Assembly (NCBI GenBank): GCA_009937255.1
Contig: JAACCT010000089.1
Span: forward strand, 1 to 41,260
Length of the DNA stretch: 41,260 nt
Reading direction: 5' to 3'
From: Dehalococcoidales bacterium
GTDB lineage: Bacteria > Chloroflexota > Dehalococcoidia > Lucifugimonadales > Lucifugimonadaceae
Shown here: one piece after another, positions 26,986-34,556 of the stretch
How positions within the stretch are numbered: position 1 is the stretch's first letter
Layout of the letters: each line of letters opens with the position of its first letter
Made by a program: the position numbers and the translations under genes
The notes under the pieces: model-generated
Databases searched by the model: none
The model's input: only the letters and a program-made list of their open reading frames with translations
What the model was told of the DNA's origin: nothing

Positions 26986-28100
26986 GCTCTAATTATTAGG
27001 TCATCTTTAATGGTTACTCCTAGGCCTGGCTTATTAGGAACATTTATAAGGCCTTCTTTTACTTCTAATGATTCATTGAAAATAAAAAATTTATTTTTAT
27101 AACTACTCAAAGGTGGATCATGTAAAATTTCACAAAAAGGAGCATTTTCCCAACTTGATAACAAGTGCATATGAGCTATTACTCCTATATCTCCACCTCC
27201 ATGATGTGGAACAATTTCTTTATTATTTTTTAATGATAATTCTCCTATCTCTATCAAAGGTGTAATCCCTCCAAGAACCATAGATTCTGGTTGTAAAATA
27301 TTATAAGATTTTTTCTCTACCATTTGATGAAAATCTGCAACAACAGTATTGTTTTCACCTCCAGCAATTTTAGTCTTATTCATTGCTACTAATTCTGATA
27401 ATTCTGTATAATTAAATCTAGGTCTAGGTTCTTCTAACCAATAACATCCGAGCTCATTCATGACATTATTCATTCTTTTAGCTCTATCAAAGTCCCATAT
27501 AACACCAGGTTGCCATGGATAACTTGATTGAGCTTGATTAGCATCAACTAAAATTTTTACGTTTGATGATGTACTTTCTACAATTTCTTCTATTGTTTTA
27601 ATATCTAAATTTTCGTCTTCATGATGTAATCTTACTTTTATTGCTTTCCATCCATCTTTATCAAGACTAGTAGCCATACTAGCCCTTTCTTCAGGATTAG
27701 ATAAAATAACAAAACTTGCATAAGGAATTAGAAAATCTTTTTTCCTACCTAAAATTTGTGAAATAGATTTATTTTCTATTTTCCCTTTTAAATCCCATAG
27801 GGCAATATCTATTCCTGCAAGCCCATTATATGGAATATTTTTAGTCTTATAAATTAAAAACTTAAAATGTTCTATAACATCTATTGGGCTTTTACCAACC
27901 AGATAATTTTTAGCATCATTTAAAATACTCTCATCACATGATGGGCCAATTCCAATTTCGCCATTATCAAGTTCTATTTCTACGAAAGATCCTCCACCTA
28001 TATTAGATTGAACTTTTGAACCAGGACTCCAAGCAGGTTCAACTTCTCCAAGATGTTCAATTAATTTCAATTTTGATAGTCTTAAATCTTTTATTTTCAT
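26982..28100 (-). CDS. Enolase-superfamily enzyme (mandelate racemase/muconate lactonizing family)
   Basis: 372 residues: N-terminal capping domain (~1-125) and TIM barrel. Active-site positions: K155-x-R157 (IKVRLHH), D186 with N188 (VDANQAQ), E223/E224 (YWLEEP), E249 (GGENN) and H299/H300 (VPHHGGGDIG). The residue that usually forms the Asp-His dyad reads Glu (E272, LQPESM), a variation worth noting. The superfamily abstracts the alpha proton of a carboxylate bound to Mg2+, here most likely to dehydrate an aldonate or aldarate. Its operon with MFS and dehydrogenase genes supports catabolism. Substrate unknown. GGGTG lies before the ATG. Confidence 0.88.
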   Translation of the reverse strand: MKIKDLRLSKLKLIEHLGEVEPAWSPGSKVQSNIGGGSFVEIELDNGEIGIGPSCDESILNDAKNYLVGKSPIDVIEHFKFLIYKTKNIPYNGLAGIDIALWDLKGKIENKSISQILGRKKDFLIPYASFVILSNPEERASMATSLDKDGWKAIKVRLHHEDENLDIKTIEEIVESTSSNVKILVDANQAQSSYPWQPGVIWDFDRAKRMNNVMNELGCYWLEEPRPRFNYTELSELVAMNKTKIAGGENNTVVADFHQMVEKKSYNILQPESMVLGGITPLIEIGELSLKNNKEIVPHHGGGDIGVIAHMHLLSSWENAPFCEILHDPPLSSYKNKFFIFNESLEVKEGLINVPNKPGLGVTIKDDLIIRA

Positions 28101-28194
28101 ATTTCACCCATACACTTTATTTTTAAATTGGTTATGATAATTTTCAAATACTATAAAAATTACAAAAAGTAAACTATAGCTACAGAGGCTTATT

Positions 28195-29385
28195 ATGAAG
28201 ATAAAATCTATTGAAGCATTCACAATTGAATTAAAACCTAATATAAAAACAAAACCTAGAGTTCCTAAATCAAAAGACCCTTATGACCTTATGGGTATGG
28301 TAAGCCCTATGAGAAAGTATCCTAATATACCTAGGTCAGAATGGAGTGCAAATTGGAAAAGAACTGCCTGCATAGTAAAGTCAGAAGATGGTAAATGGGG
28401 ATTTGGATTTACTTTATATTCTGGAGTTACTGAATCAATTATTAATGATCATTTAGCAAAAATTTTAGTTGGAAAAGATTGTATGGCAACTGAATTAATT
28501 TGGGATATAATGCAGCAATCTACAATTGCTTATGGAACATCAGGGTTATCAAGTTTTGCAATAAGTGCTATTGATAATGCGGTTTGGGACTTAAAGGGAA
28601 AAATTTTAGATCGTCCTGTATATGAATTAATAGGTGGACCTCAGAAAGATAAAATATTTTGCTATGCAAGTAATACAGACTTTTCATATGGCACTAAAAA
28701 CAGTATTGATTGGTTTATGGAATTAGGCTTTAAGGCTGTAAAACTTTTTCTTAGAGAAGGACCTGAAAGTAACCTTGAAGGAATCAATAGAGCTGAAGAA
28801 TTAGTTGCGTCTACAAGAGAGCAAGTTGGAGATGATGTAGAAATAGCAGTTGATGCTTGGATGTCTTTAAATAATGAATATGCAGTGAGATTAGCAGAGG
28901 TCTTGAAGCCATATAGAATAAAATGGTTAGAAGATTATCTAAATCCTGAAAATATTGATGGTTATCAAAATTTACGTAATAGAATTCCATGGCAAACACT
29001 AGCTACAGGAGAGCATTGGTATTCTTTATATCCTTTTGCTTTAGCTGCTAGCAAAGGAATAGTTGATATTTTTCAACCAGATTTAAATTGGGTTAGAGGT
29101 ATTACTGCTGGGATTAAAATATGTCACCTAGCAGAATCTCATGGATTGACAGTAATTCCTCATGCAAGTACTAATTATCCTTATGGTCAACATTTAGCCT
29201 ACTCAATGCCATCAGTTTATTGGGCTGAAAGATCTGAAGGCGTTTCTCCCCCAGGTGTTCCATTGGAAGAGATGGTTTTATTGCCAGGCACTCCAGTAAT
29301 TAAAAATGGATATATAACTCCTTCTGATGCTCCTGGTTTTGGATTAGAAATAACTGAAGATTGGCTTAAAGATAAAGCCGTATAA
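28195..29385 (+). CDS. L-rhamnonate dehydratase-like enzyme (enolase superfamily)
   Basis: 396 residues, the length of RhmD. Metal ligands D220 (VDAWMS), E246 (WLEDYL) and E273 (TGEHWYS); K183 (AVKLFLREG); Asp-His dyad D296 (IFQPDLNW) and H323 (IPHASTNYPYG). The N-terminal SPMRKYPN and the DAWMSL, WLEDYLNPENIDGY and TGEH stretches follow L-rhamnonate dehydratase, which makes 2-keto-3-deoxy-L-rhamnonate. Related 6-deoxy or C5/C6 aldonates are possible. Divergent from the other enolase gene across 94 bp; GAGG lies 7 nt before the ATG. An HpcH/HpaI aldolase, the next step in such a pathway, lies 1.5 kb downstream. Confidence 0.87.
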   Translation: MKIKSIEAFTIELKPNIKTKPRVPKSKDPYDLMGMVSPMRKYPNIPRSEWSANWKRTACIVKSEDGKWGFGFTLYSGVTESIINDHLAKILVGKDCMATELIWDIMQQSTIAYGTSGLSSFAISAIDNAVWDLKGKILDRPVYELIGGPQKDKIFCYASNTDFSYGTKNSIDWFMELGFKAVKLFLREGPESNLEGINRAEELVASTREQVGDDVEIAVDAWMSLNNEYAVRLAEVLKPYRIKWLEDYLNPENIDGYQNLRNRIPWQTLATGEHWYSLYPFALAASKGIVDIFQPDLNWVRGITAGIKICHLAESHGLTVIPHASTNYPYGQHLAYSMPSVYWAERSEGVSPPGVPLEEMVLLPGTPVIKNGYITPSDAPGFGLEITEDWLKDKAV

Positions 29386-29428
29386 TAATTCATAAGCTAA
29401 AACTAAAATAAGGGTATAGAATTGTATT

Positions 29429-29447
29429 CTGCGATAAAATATTGCAG
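29429..29447 (+). other. Hairpin before the DEAD-box helicase gene
   Basis: CTGCGATA-aaa-TATTGCAG forms an 8-bp stem (one G-U pair) with a 3-nt loop, followed by TTTATTT. It could be a weak terminator for the dehydratase gene or a structured leader of the helicase mRNA, 7 nt before ATG 29455. Confidence 0.5.
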
Positions 29448-29454
29448 TTTATTT

Positions 29455-30708
29455 ATGGAAAATTTTAACAGTTTTAATTTATCTGAGAATCTTAAAAAAT
29501 CACTTAAAGGTTTAAGGTTTACAAAACCTACAGAAGTTCAATCAAAAACAATTCCTTTTGCTATTAATAAGGAAGATATCCTGGCAAGTGCAGAAACTGG
29601 CTCTGGAAAAACTGCAGCCTATTTAATACCTCTTATTCAACAAATTTCAACAAATCGAAAAGTTTCTGGAATTATTCTTACTCCAACTAGAGAATTGGCA
29701 CAACAAGTAGCTGATGTAGCAAAGCTTTTGGTGGGATATAAAAGTGGAATTAATTTAGGACTTTTAGTTGGTGGGGCAAGTATGAACAACCAACTAAATC
29801 AATTAAAAAAATATCCTAGAATTATTATTGGGACTCCAGGAAGAATAAACGATCATCTTCTAAGAAAGTCATTAAGTTTAAAATATTTCAATTTCTTAGT
29901 ATTAGATGAAGCAGATAGAATGCTTGATATGGGATTTGGAGAACAAGTAGATAAAATTGTTGAGTATTTACCTGAATTAAGACAAACTTTATTATTTTCA
30001 GCTACTCTTCCAAAAGAAATAATACGATTATCTAAAAAATATTTAAATAATCCTAAAAGAGTTGAAGTTAAAGATAATAATGTCATTAAATCGCAAATAA
30101 AACAAAAAGTTGTAAATACTAAAACTGAGCAAAAATATGATGAATTGCTAGATGAGATTACAGAAAGAAAAGGATCAATCCTAATTTTTGTAAGAACAAA
30201 ATATGCTACTGAAAAACTAAAAACAAGATTAATAAGAGATACTGTAAAAAGTTCTGCTTTACATGGTGATTTACGTCAAAATAAAAGGAATAGAATTTTA
30301 GAAGATTTTAGGAAAGAAAGGTTTAGAATTTTAGTTGCGACTGATATAGCTTCTAGAGGACTAGATGTTCCACATATAGAACATGTAATAAATTATGATC
30401 TTCCTCAAGTGCCAGAAGATTTTATACATAGAATTGGTAGGACTGCTAGAGCAGGCTCAATTGGTGAAGCTGTAAGTTTTGTAACACCTAGTGACTCAAG
30501 AATGTGGAGATCTATAGAAAAACTATTAGACCAACTTAAAAATCCTGATAAAAAAGACAGAGATGAAGATAGAGATCAAGACAGAGGTCAAAATAAGAAT
30601 CAAAATAGAGAAAAAAACAGAGATAATAACTCTAACAATAAACCATATAGAAAAAGAAATAGAAGAAATTCAAAATCAAGAAAGTTTTATAAAAAAACTA
30701 GTAAATAA
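29455..30708 (+). CDS. DEAD-box ATP-dependent RNA helicase
   Basis: 417 residues from ATG 29455. All motifs are present: Q motif (FTKPTEVQ), I AETGSGKT, Ia PTRELAQQ, GG, TPGR, II LDEADRMLDMGF, III SAT, IV-V ILVATDIASRGLD, VI HRIGRTARAG. The tail (~365-417) is a low-complexity Arg/Lys/Asn/Asp stretch, typical of RNA-binding tails of RhlE/CsdA-type helicases. It unwinds RNA in ribosome assembly, decay or cold adaptation. The chosen ATG matches homologues; an upstream TTG at 29422 with AAGGG before it would add 11 residues and remains possible. Confidence 0.93.
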   Translation: MENFNSFNLSENLKKSLKGLRFTKPTEVQSKTIPFAINKEDILASAETGSGKTAAYLIPLIQQISTNRKVSGIILTPTRELAQQVADVAKLLVGYKSGINLGLLVGGASMNNQLNQLKKYPRIIIGTPGRINDHLLRKSLSLKYFNFLVLDEADRMLDMGFGEQVDKIVEYLPELRQTLLFSATLPKEIIRLSKKYLNNPKRVEVKDNNVIKSQIKQKVVNTKTEQKYDELLDEITERKGSILIFVRTKYATEKLKTRLIRDTVKSSALHGDLRQNKRNRILEDFRKERFRILVATDIASRGLDVPHIEHVINYDLPQVPEDFIHRIGRTARAGSIGEAVSFVTPSDSRMWRSIEKLLDQLKNPDKKDRDEDRDQDRGQNKNQNREKNRDNNSNNKPYRKRNRRNSKSRKFYKKTSK

Positions 30709-30813
30709 TCTTATAAGCCCTCTTTTTTTTCAAAGTAAATCATAAAAATAGATATTTTTTTCATATAAAACTTTACAATTTCATTAAATTTATATGACTT
30801 TTCGTACATAATC

Positions 30814-30836
30814 TATAATTTGTATAAAAATGGAGG
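30814..30836 (+). promoter_or_regulatory. -10 box and ribosome binding site of the HpcH/HpaI aldolase gene
   Basis: TATAAT (30814-30819) is followed by GGAGG (30832-30836), 9 nt before the ATG at 30846. No convincing -35 box is seen. The 137-bp gap after the helicase gene otherwise holds only A+T-rich sequence. Confidence 0.5.
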
Positions 30837-30845
30837 ATAAATTTA

Positions 30846-31619
30846 ATGAATAAGGTCAAAGAACTTTTAAAGTCAGGAAAAACAGTTGTTGGTGCTGCAG
30901 GATCTCCTGTTGTTGAAAACATGTCAATGTTAGCTGACTCAGATTATGATTTCATACTTTATGATACTCAACACTCACCATATATGGTGAAAGAGTTTAT
31001 TCCTGCTATAAAGGCTATGGAAGGTAAAAAAGCAGCCCCAATGGTTAGAGTTAGTGCTAATCATCCAGATCTAATATGTTTTGCATTGGATGCAGGTGCT
31101 AGGGGAATTGTAGTGCCAATGGTTAATACAAAAGAAGAAGCACAAGCAATGGTTAGAGCTTGTAAATATGCTCCTTTAGGAGACCGAAGTAATGCAGGAC
31201 TCAGAGGTGATTGGGGAATCAATGTACAAGAATACTCTACTAAAGAAAAATATCGTGAATATCTAGATATGTTTAATGATGAAGTAGTAATTGCTCCAAT
31301 GATAGAAACTCAACAAGCTATTGATAATATAGATGAAATATTAAGCGTTGATGGTATAGATGTTTTATTAATAGGTCCTTCAGATCTTTCTATAGAATTG
31401 GGTGTCTCTCTTGATTTTGAAGGAAGTGTTTATGAAAAAGGCCTAGATATTATAGCTGAAGCATGTAAAAGACATGGAGTAGTTCCAGGAATGTATTTTA
31501 TTCCTCCTACTATGGATCCAAACTTCTTTGTTGATAAAGGATACAAGTTTTTTACTATGCCTTGGGCTCCATGGGCTAATCAAGGAATATCTAATGGTTT
31601 GAAATCTATTAAAAGATAA
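30846..31619 (+). CDS. HpcH/HpaI family class II aldolase (2-keto-3-deoxy sugar acid aldolase)
   Basis: 257 residues. Active-site residues of the HpaI/GarL/RhmA family: H43 (DTQHSPY), R68 (MVRVS), E154 (MIETQQA) and D180 (IGPSDLS), with the phosphate-type loop CKYAPLGDRSNAG. The family uses Mg2+ or Mn2+ for retro-aldol cleavage of 2-keto-3-deoxy acids into pyruvate plus an aldehyde (tartronate semialdehyde, lactaldehyde or succinate semialdehyde). The dehydratase upstream suggests a RhmA-like or GarL-like role; the exact substrate is open. It has its own promoter and strong Shine-Dalgarno and is followed by a long hairpin. Confidence 0.9.
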   Translation: MNKVKELLKSGKTVVGAAGSPVVENMSMLADSDYDFILYDTQHSPYMVKEFIPAIKAMEGKKAAPMVRVSANHPDLICFALDAGARGIVVPMVNTKEEAQAMVRACKYAPLGDRSNAGLRGDWGINVQEYSTKEKYREYLDMFNDEVVIAPMIETQQAIDNIDEILSVDGIDVLLIGPSDLSIELGVSLDFEGSVYEKGLDIIAEACKRHGVVPGMYFIPPTMDPNFFVDKGYKFFTMPWAPWANQGISNGLKSIKR

Positions 31620-31625
31620 CTGTAA

Positions 31626-31672
31626 TTACTAAAAGTTGTACTGAATATTATTTTTAGTATAACTTTTAGTAA
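31626..31672. terminator. Long hairpin, probable bidirectional terminator
   Basis: A 17-bp inverted repeat (arms 31626-31642 and 31656-31672, one G-U pair, 13-nt loop) lies between the convergent aldolase gene and tRNA-Glu. The arms start TTACTAAAAGTT and end AACTTTTAGTAA. No immediate T run on either side, so an operator is an alternative. Confidence 0.65.
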
Positions 31673-31704
31673 ACATGTGATTTTTAATAGAAATTAAGAG
31701 TTTT

Positions 31705-31781
31705 TGGTACCCCGTACCGGATTTGAACCGGTGATCTCCTGCGTGAAAGGCAGGCGTGTTAGGCCACTACACCAACGGGGC
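31705..31781 (-). tRNA. tRNA-Glu (anticodon TTC)
   Basis: A full cloverleaf reads on the minus strand. Acceptor GCCCCGT pairs with ACGGGGT (31709-31715), with G1-U72 as a wobble; discriminator A; the CCA is encoded (31705-31707). The anticodon stem CCTGC/GCAGG encloses CTTTCAC, anticodon TTC. The T arm is ACCGG-TTCAAAT-CCGGT. Without CCA the gene is 31708-31781 (74 nt, one extra D-loop base). It starts 3 nt after the argC stop on the same strand, so it is probably cut out of the argC transcript. Confidence 0.96.
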
Positions 31782-31784
31782 ATG

Positions 31785-32801
31785 TTATGGATAAATCGGT
31801 AATTGATCAATCCCAAGTGTTTCTTCAAAACCTTGCATTATATTCATGTTTTGAATAGCTGCTCCTGCTGAACCCTTTACTAAGTTATCTAAGGCACTAA
31901 TTACTACTAATGTATTTGTTTCCTTATTTATGTAAGGATATATATACACAAAATTAGAACCCCATGTTTGCTTTGTTGCAGGAGGTGCACTTACTATTTT
32001 AATAAATGGTTCGTTTTTGTAAAATTCTTTATATAGGTCAATTACATCATTTTCATTTATTTGTCTTTTAAGAATACTATAATTTGTGCCTAAAATACCC
32101 CTTGTCATTGATACTAAATGGGGAGTAAAAAGAACTTTAATTTTATTATCTGTTAGTAAATTAAGCTCTTGTTCGATTTCGGGTTGATGTCTGTGCCCTT
32201 TTGTACCGTAAGCTGTACAGTTATCATTTAATTCTGAAAAACCAAAAGATTCTTTGGCTGTTCTACCAGCTCCAGATACTCCAGTTTTTGAATCATTAAT
32301 TACTAAGTTCTCAACTAAATCATTTGATATAGCTGGAGACATAGAAAGAATAGCACCAGTTGGGAAACATCCTGGATTTGCTACTAGTTTAGCCTTTTTT
32401 ATATCATCTCTATATGCTTCAGGTAAACCATATTTGGAAATATCCATAAGGTCAGGCCTGGGATGTTTAACTTCATACCATTTTTCATAAGTTTTTAAAT
32501 TATTCAGCCTAAAGTCCGCAGATATATCTATAACAGGAATGCCGTTATCAACATATTGAGATAATTTTTCAGCACTAGCTGCATGCGGCAATGCAGAAAA
32601 AACAAATTCTACATCATCACTAATTTCTTCTTGAATTTTCATATTACTTTTTTCAAGATGAGGAAAAACTTCATCTAAAAAAAGACCTGCTTTACTTCTT
32701 CCAGTTGCAGATACAAGATTAATTTCAGGGTGTGAGTAAACTAACCTAGCTAGCTCAGCTCCAGCATAACCTGTGATATTTATAATTCCAACGTTTAACA
32801 T
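31785..32801 (-). CDS. argC: N-acetyl-gamma-glutamyl-phosphate reductase
   Basis: 338 residues, normal ArgC length. The N-terminal GYAGAELARLVYSHPEI is the NADP-binding start, and the catalytic Cys is in ANPGCFPTGAILS. The C-terminal DNLVKGSAGAAIQNMNIMQG is the family ending. It reduces N-acetylglutamyl phosphate to the semialdehyde in arginine synthesis, in the cytosol. Unlike many genomes, argJ, argB and argD are not adjacent. It lies 90 bp after nth, with no clear Shine-Dalgarno, and ends 3 nt before tRNA-Glu. Confidence 0.95.
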   Translation of the reverse strand: MLNVGIINITGYAGAELARLVYSHPEINLVSATGRSKAGLFLDEVFPHLEKSNMKIQEEISDDVEFVFSALPHAASAEKLSQYVDNGIPVIDISADFRLNNLKTYEKWYEVKHPRPDLMDISKYGLPEAYRDDIKKAKLVANPGCFPTGAILSMSPAISNDLVENLVINDSKTGVSGAGRTAKESFGFSELNDNCTAYGTKGHRHQPEIEQELNLLTDNKIKVLFTPHLVSMTRGILGTNYSILKRQINENDVIDLYKEFYKNEPFIKIVSAPPATKQTWGSNFVYIYPYINKETNTLVVISALDNLVKGSAGAAIQNMNIMQGFEETLGIDQLPIYP

Positions 32802-32891
32802 TTTAAATATTTTTTATAAAAGTTAATCTTATCTTAAATTCTTGATGTAGTTATATTCTAAGTTTCTCAAGTTGTGTAGATTACAAATGTA

Positions 32892-33545
32892 TTATGCTTT
32901 ATTAATTTTAAAAGGCTTATTTCTCTTTGGAAAGCATGTTTTACAAATTTCACATATGGTTCCATCACAACCTATAGCAGTACAGTAAGAACGGCCATAA
33001 AAAATTATTTGTAAATGTAATTTATTCCAATCATTTTTTAAAAAGATTTTTTTAAGGTCTCTTTCTGTTTGCACAACATTTTTTCCTTTAGTTAGACCCC
33101 AACGTTGTGCTAATCGATGTATATGGGTATCAACAGGAAAAGCTGGATGACCAAATCCTTGAGACATTACCACACTGGCTGTTTTATGACCGACTCCAGG
33201 TAATGTTTCTAAAGCCTTAAAATCTTCAGGAACTTCTGCGTTATACTTTTCTATTAGGATTTTTGACAAATTAGCAATATTTTTTGATTTTTGTGGAGCT
33301 AATCCGCATGTTTTAATTAATGAAAAAATATCTTCAACAGGAACTTCGGCCATTTTTAGCGCACTATTTGCTATTTTAAATAACATAGGAGTAACTTTGT
33401 TAACTCTTTCATCTGTACATTGTGCACTTAACAAAACAGCTATAAGAAGTTCAAACTTATTCTTATGATTTAAGGGTATTGGGACCTCTGGATAGATTTG
33501 ATTAAGCTTATTGAGAATAAAAAAAGCTCTATCTTTTTTTAACAC
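32892..33545 (-). CDS. nth: Endonuclease III
   Basis: 217 residues, typical. HhH motif in LPGVGHKTASVV with catalytic K121 and D139 (PVDTHIHRLAQRWG). It removes oxidised pyrimidines and nicks the abasic site in base excision repair. The C-terminal iron-sulfur region has five Cys (188, 193, 198, 201, 204; CTAIGCDGTICEICKTC), spacing x4-x4-x2-x2, not the usual x6-x2-x5, so cluster ligation differs from E. coli. The start is GTG with AAGGAA upstream. It lies 18 bp after the polyprenyl synthase gene in the same run. Confidence 0.93.
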   Translation of the reverse strand: MLKKDRAFFILNKLNQIYPEVPIPLNHKNKFELLIAVLLSAQCTDERVNKVTPMLFKIANSALKMAEVPVEDIFSLIKTCGLAPQKSKNIANLSKILIEKYNAEVPEDFKALETLPGVGHKTASVVMSQGFGHPAFPVDTHIHRLAQRWGLTKGKNVVQTERDLKKIFLKNDWNKLHLQIIFYGRSYCTAIGCDGTICEICKTCFPKRNKPFKINKA

Positions 33546-33563
33546 TTCATTTTCCTTTTGAGG

Positions 33564-34556
33564 TTATTTTTCTCTATTTTTTGAAGAAATTGCTAAATCT
33601 ATTAATGCTTCTGAATAAACATTATTCTTTTGTATAGACTTAATATCTTTAATTGAATCATCAATTAAAGATTCAGCCTTTTCTTTAGATTGCTCTATTG
33701 CTCCTGATGCAATTACTTTTTCTACTAAATTAGGAACAACTTTTCCTCTATCCTTTTTTGGTAAAGCAAACATCGTTTCAATTTCTTTTTTTAATTTTTT
33801 ATCATTCTCACTTGCAATAATAGAAGGTAAAGTCATTATTCCATTTTTAAGGTCACTCCCAACGGGTTTCCCTAGTTTACTTTCTTCTCCCTCAAAGTCT
33901 AGTACATCATCAAAAATCTGAAACCCAAGCCCAAGTTTTTTTCCATATTCATAAATAAGATTTACATCACTTTCTTTTGCTCCTCCTAGAAGAGCACCAC
34001 TCATAGCTGATGTCGCAAACAAAGATCCTGTTTTTTTAAAAATTATATTAAGATAATCATTGGTTTTTAAGTTTATGTTTATACTATTTTCAATTTCTTT
34101 TAATTCACCTTTTGCTAAATCAGAAATTGTAGATGCAAACTGTTTTATAAGCCTAATTGAACCCGTTTCACAAACATATTCTGCACTAGTTGCAAAAAGA
34201 AAATCTCCAACTAAAACCGCAATATGAGGCCCCCATATATTAGAAGCAGTTTTTTCACCTCTTCTAGTGTCAGCAAAATCTACAGTATCATCATGAACCA
34301 ATGTTGCTATATGAAGAAGTTCCACTGCAGTAGCCATTTTGATGACTTTTTCATCAATTTCATCATCCCAAATTTTTGAACAAATTATTGTTAATGAAGG
34401 TCTTAATTGCTTTCCTGGTATGCTGAGTACATGATTTATTATATTTTCATTTAGATTTGACTCATTTTTATGGCTGTCAGAAATTTCATTTAATTCAAGC
34501 ATTACCATTAGTAATTCATTATTAACTAATGAAGAGAATTTATTTGTACTACTCAT
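33564..34556 (-). CDS. Polyprenyl (trans-prenyl) diphosphate synthase
   Basis: 330 residues, all-helical prenyltransferase. First Asp-rich motif is LVHDDTVDFADTRRG (D89, D90, D93); second is QIFDDVLDFEGEESKLGKPVG. Both bind the Mg-diphosphate of the allylic substrate. Small residues upstream of the first motif (HIATL) favour a long product such as a quinone side chain (C35-C50) rather than farnesyl, but chain length cannot be fixed from sequence. It overlaps the end of metG by 8 nt. Probably an IspB/HepT-type enzyme for menaquinone or ubiquinone. Confidence 0.9.
   Translation of the reverse strand: MSSTNKFSSLVNNELLMVMLELNEISDSHKNESNLNENIINHVLSIPGKQLRPSLTIICSKIWDDEIDEKVIKMATAVELLHIATLVHDDTVDFADTRRGEKTASNIWGPHIAVLVGDFLFATSAEYVCETGSIRLIKQFASTISDLAKGELKEIENSININLKTNDYLNIIFKKTGSLFATSAMSGALLGGAKESDVNLIYEYGKKLGLGFQIFDDVLDFEGEESKLGKPVGSDLKNGIMTLPSIIASENDKKLKKEIETMFALPKKDRGKVVPNLVEKVIASGAIEQSKEKAESLIDDSIKDIKSIQKNNVYSEALIDLAISSKNREK

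Noticed and set aside
30563-30745. 60-codon frame over the helicase tail
   Set aside because: It is the shifted reading of the low-complexity Arg/Asp tail, without a ribosome site.
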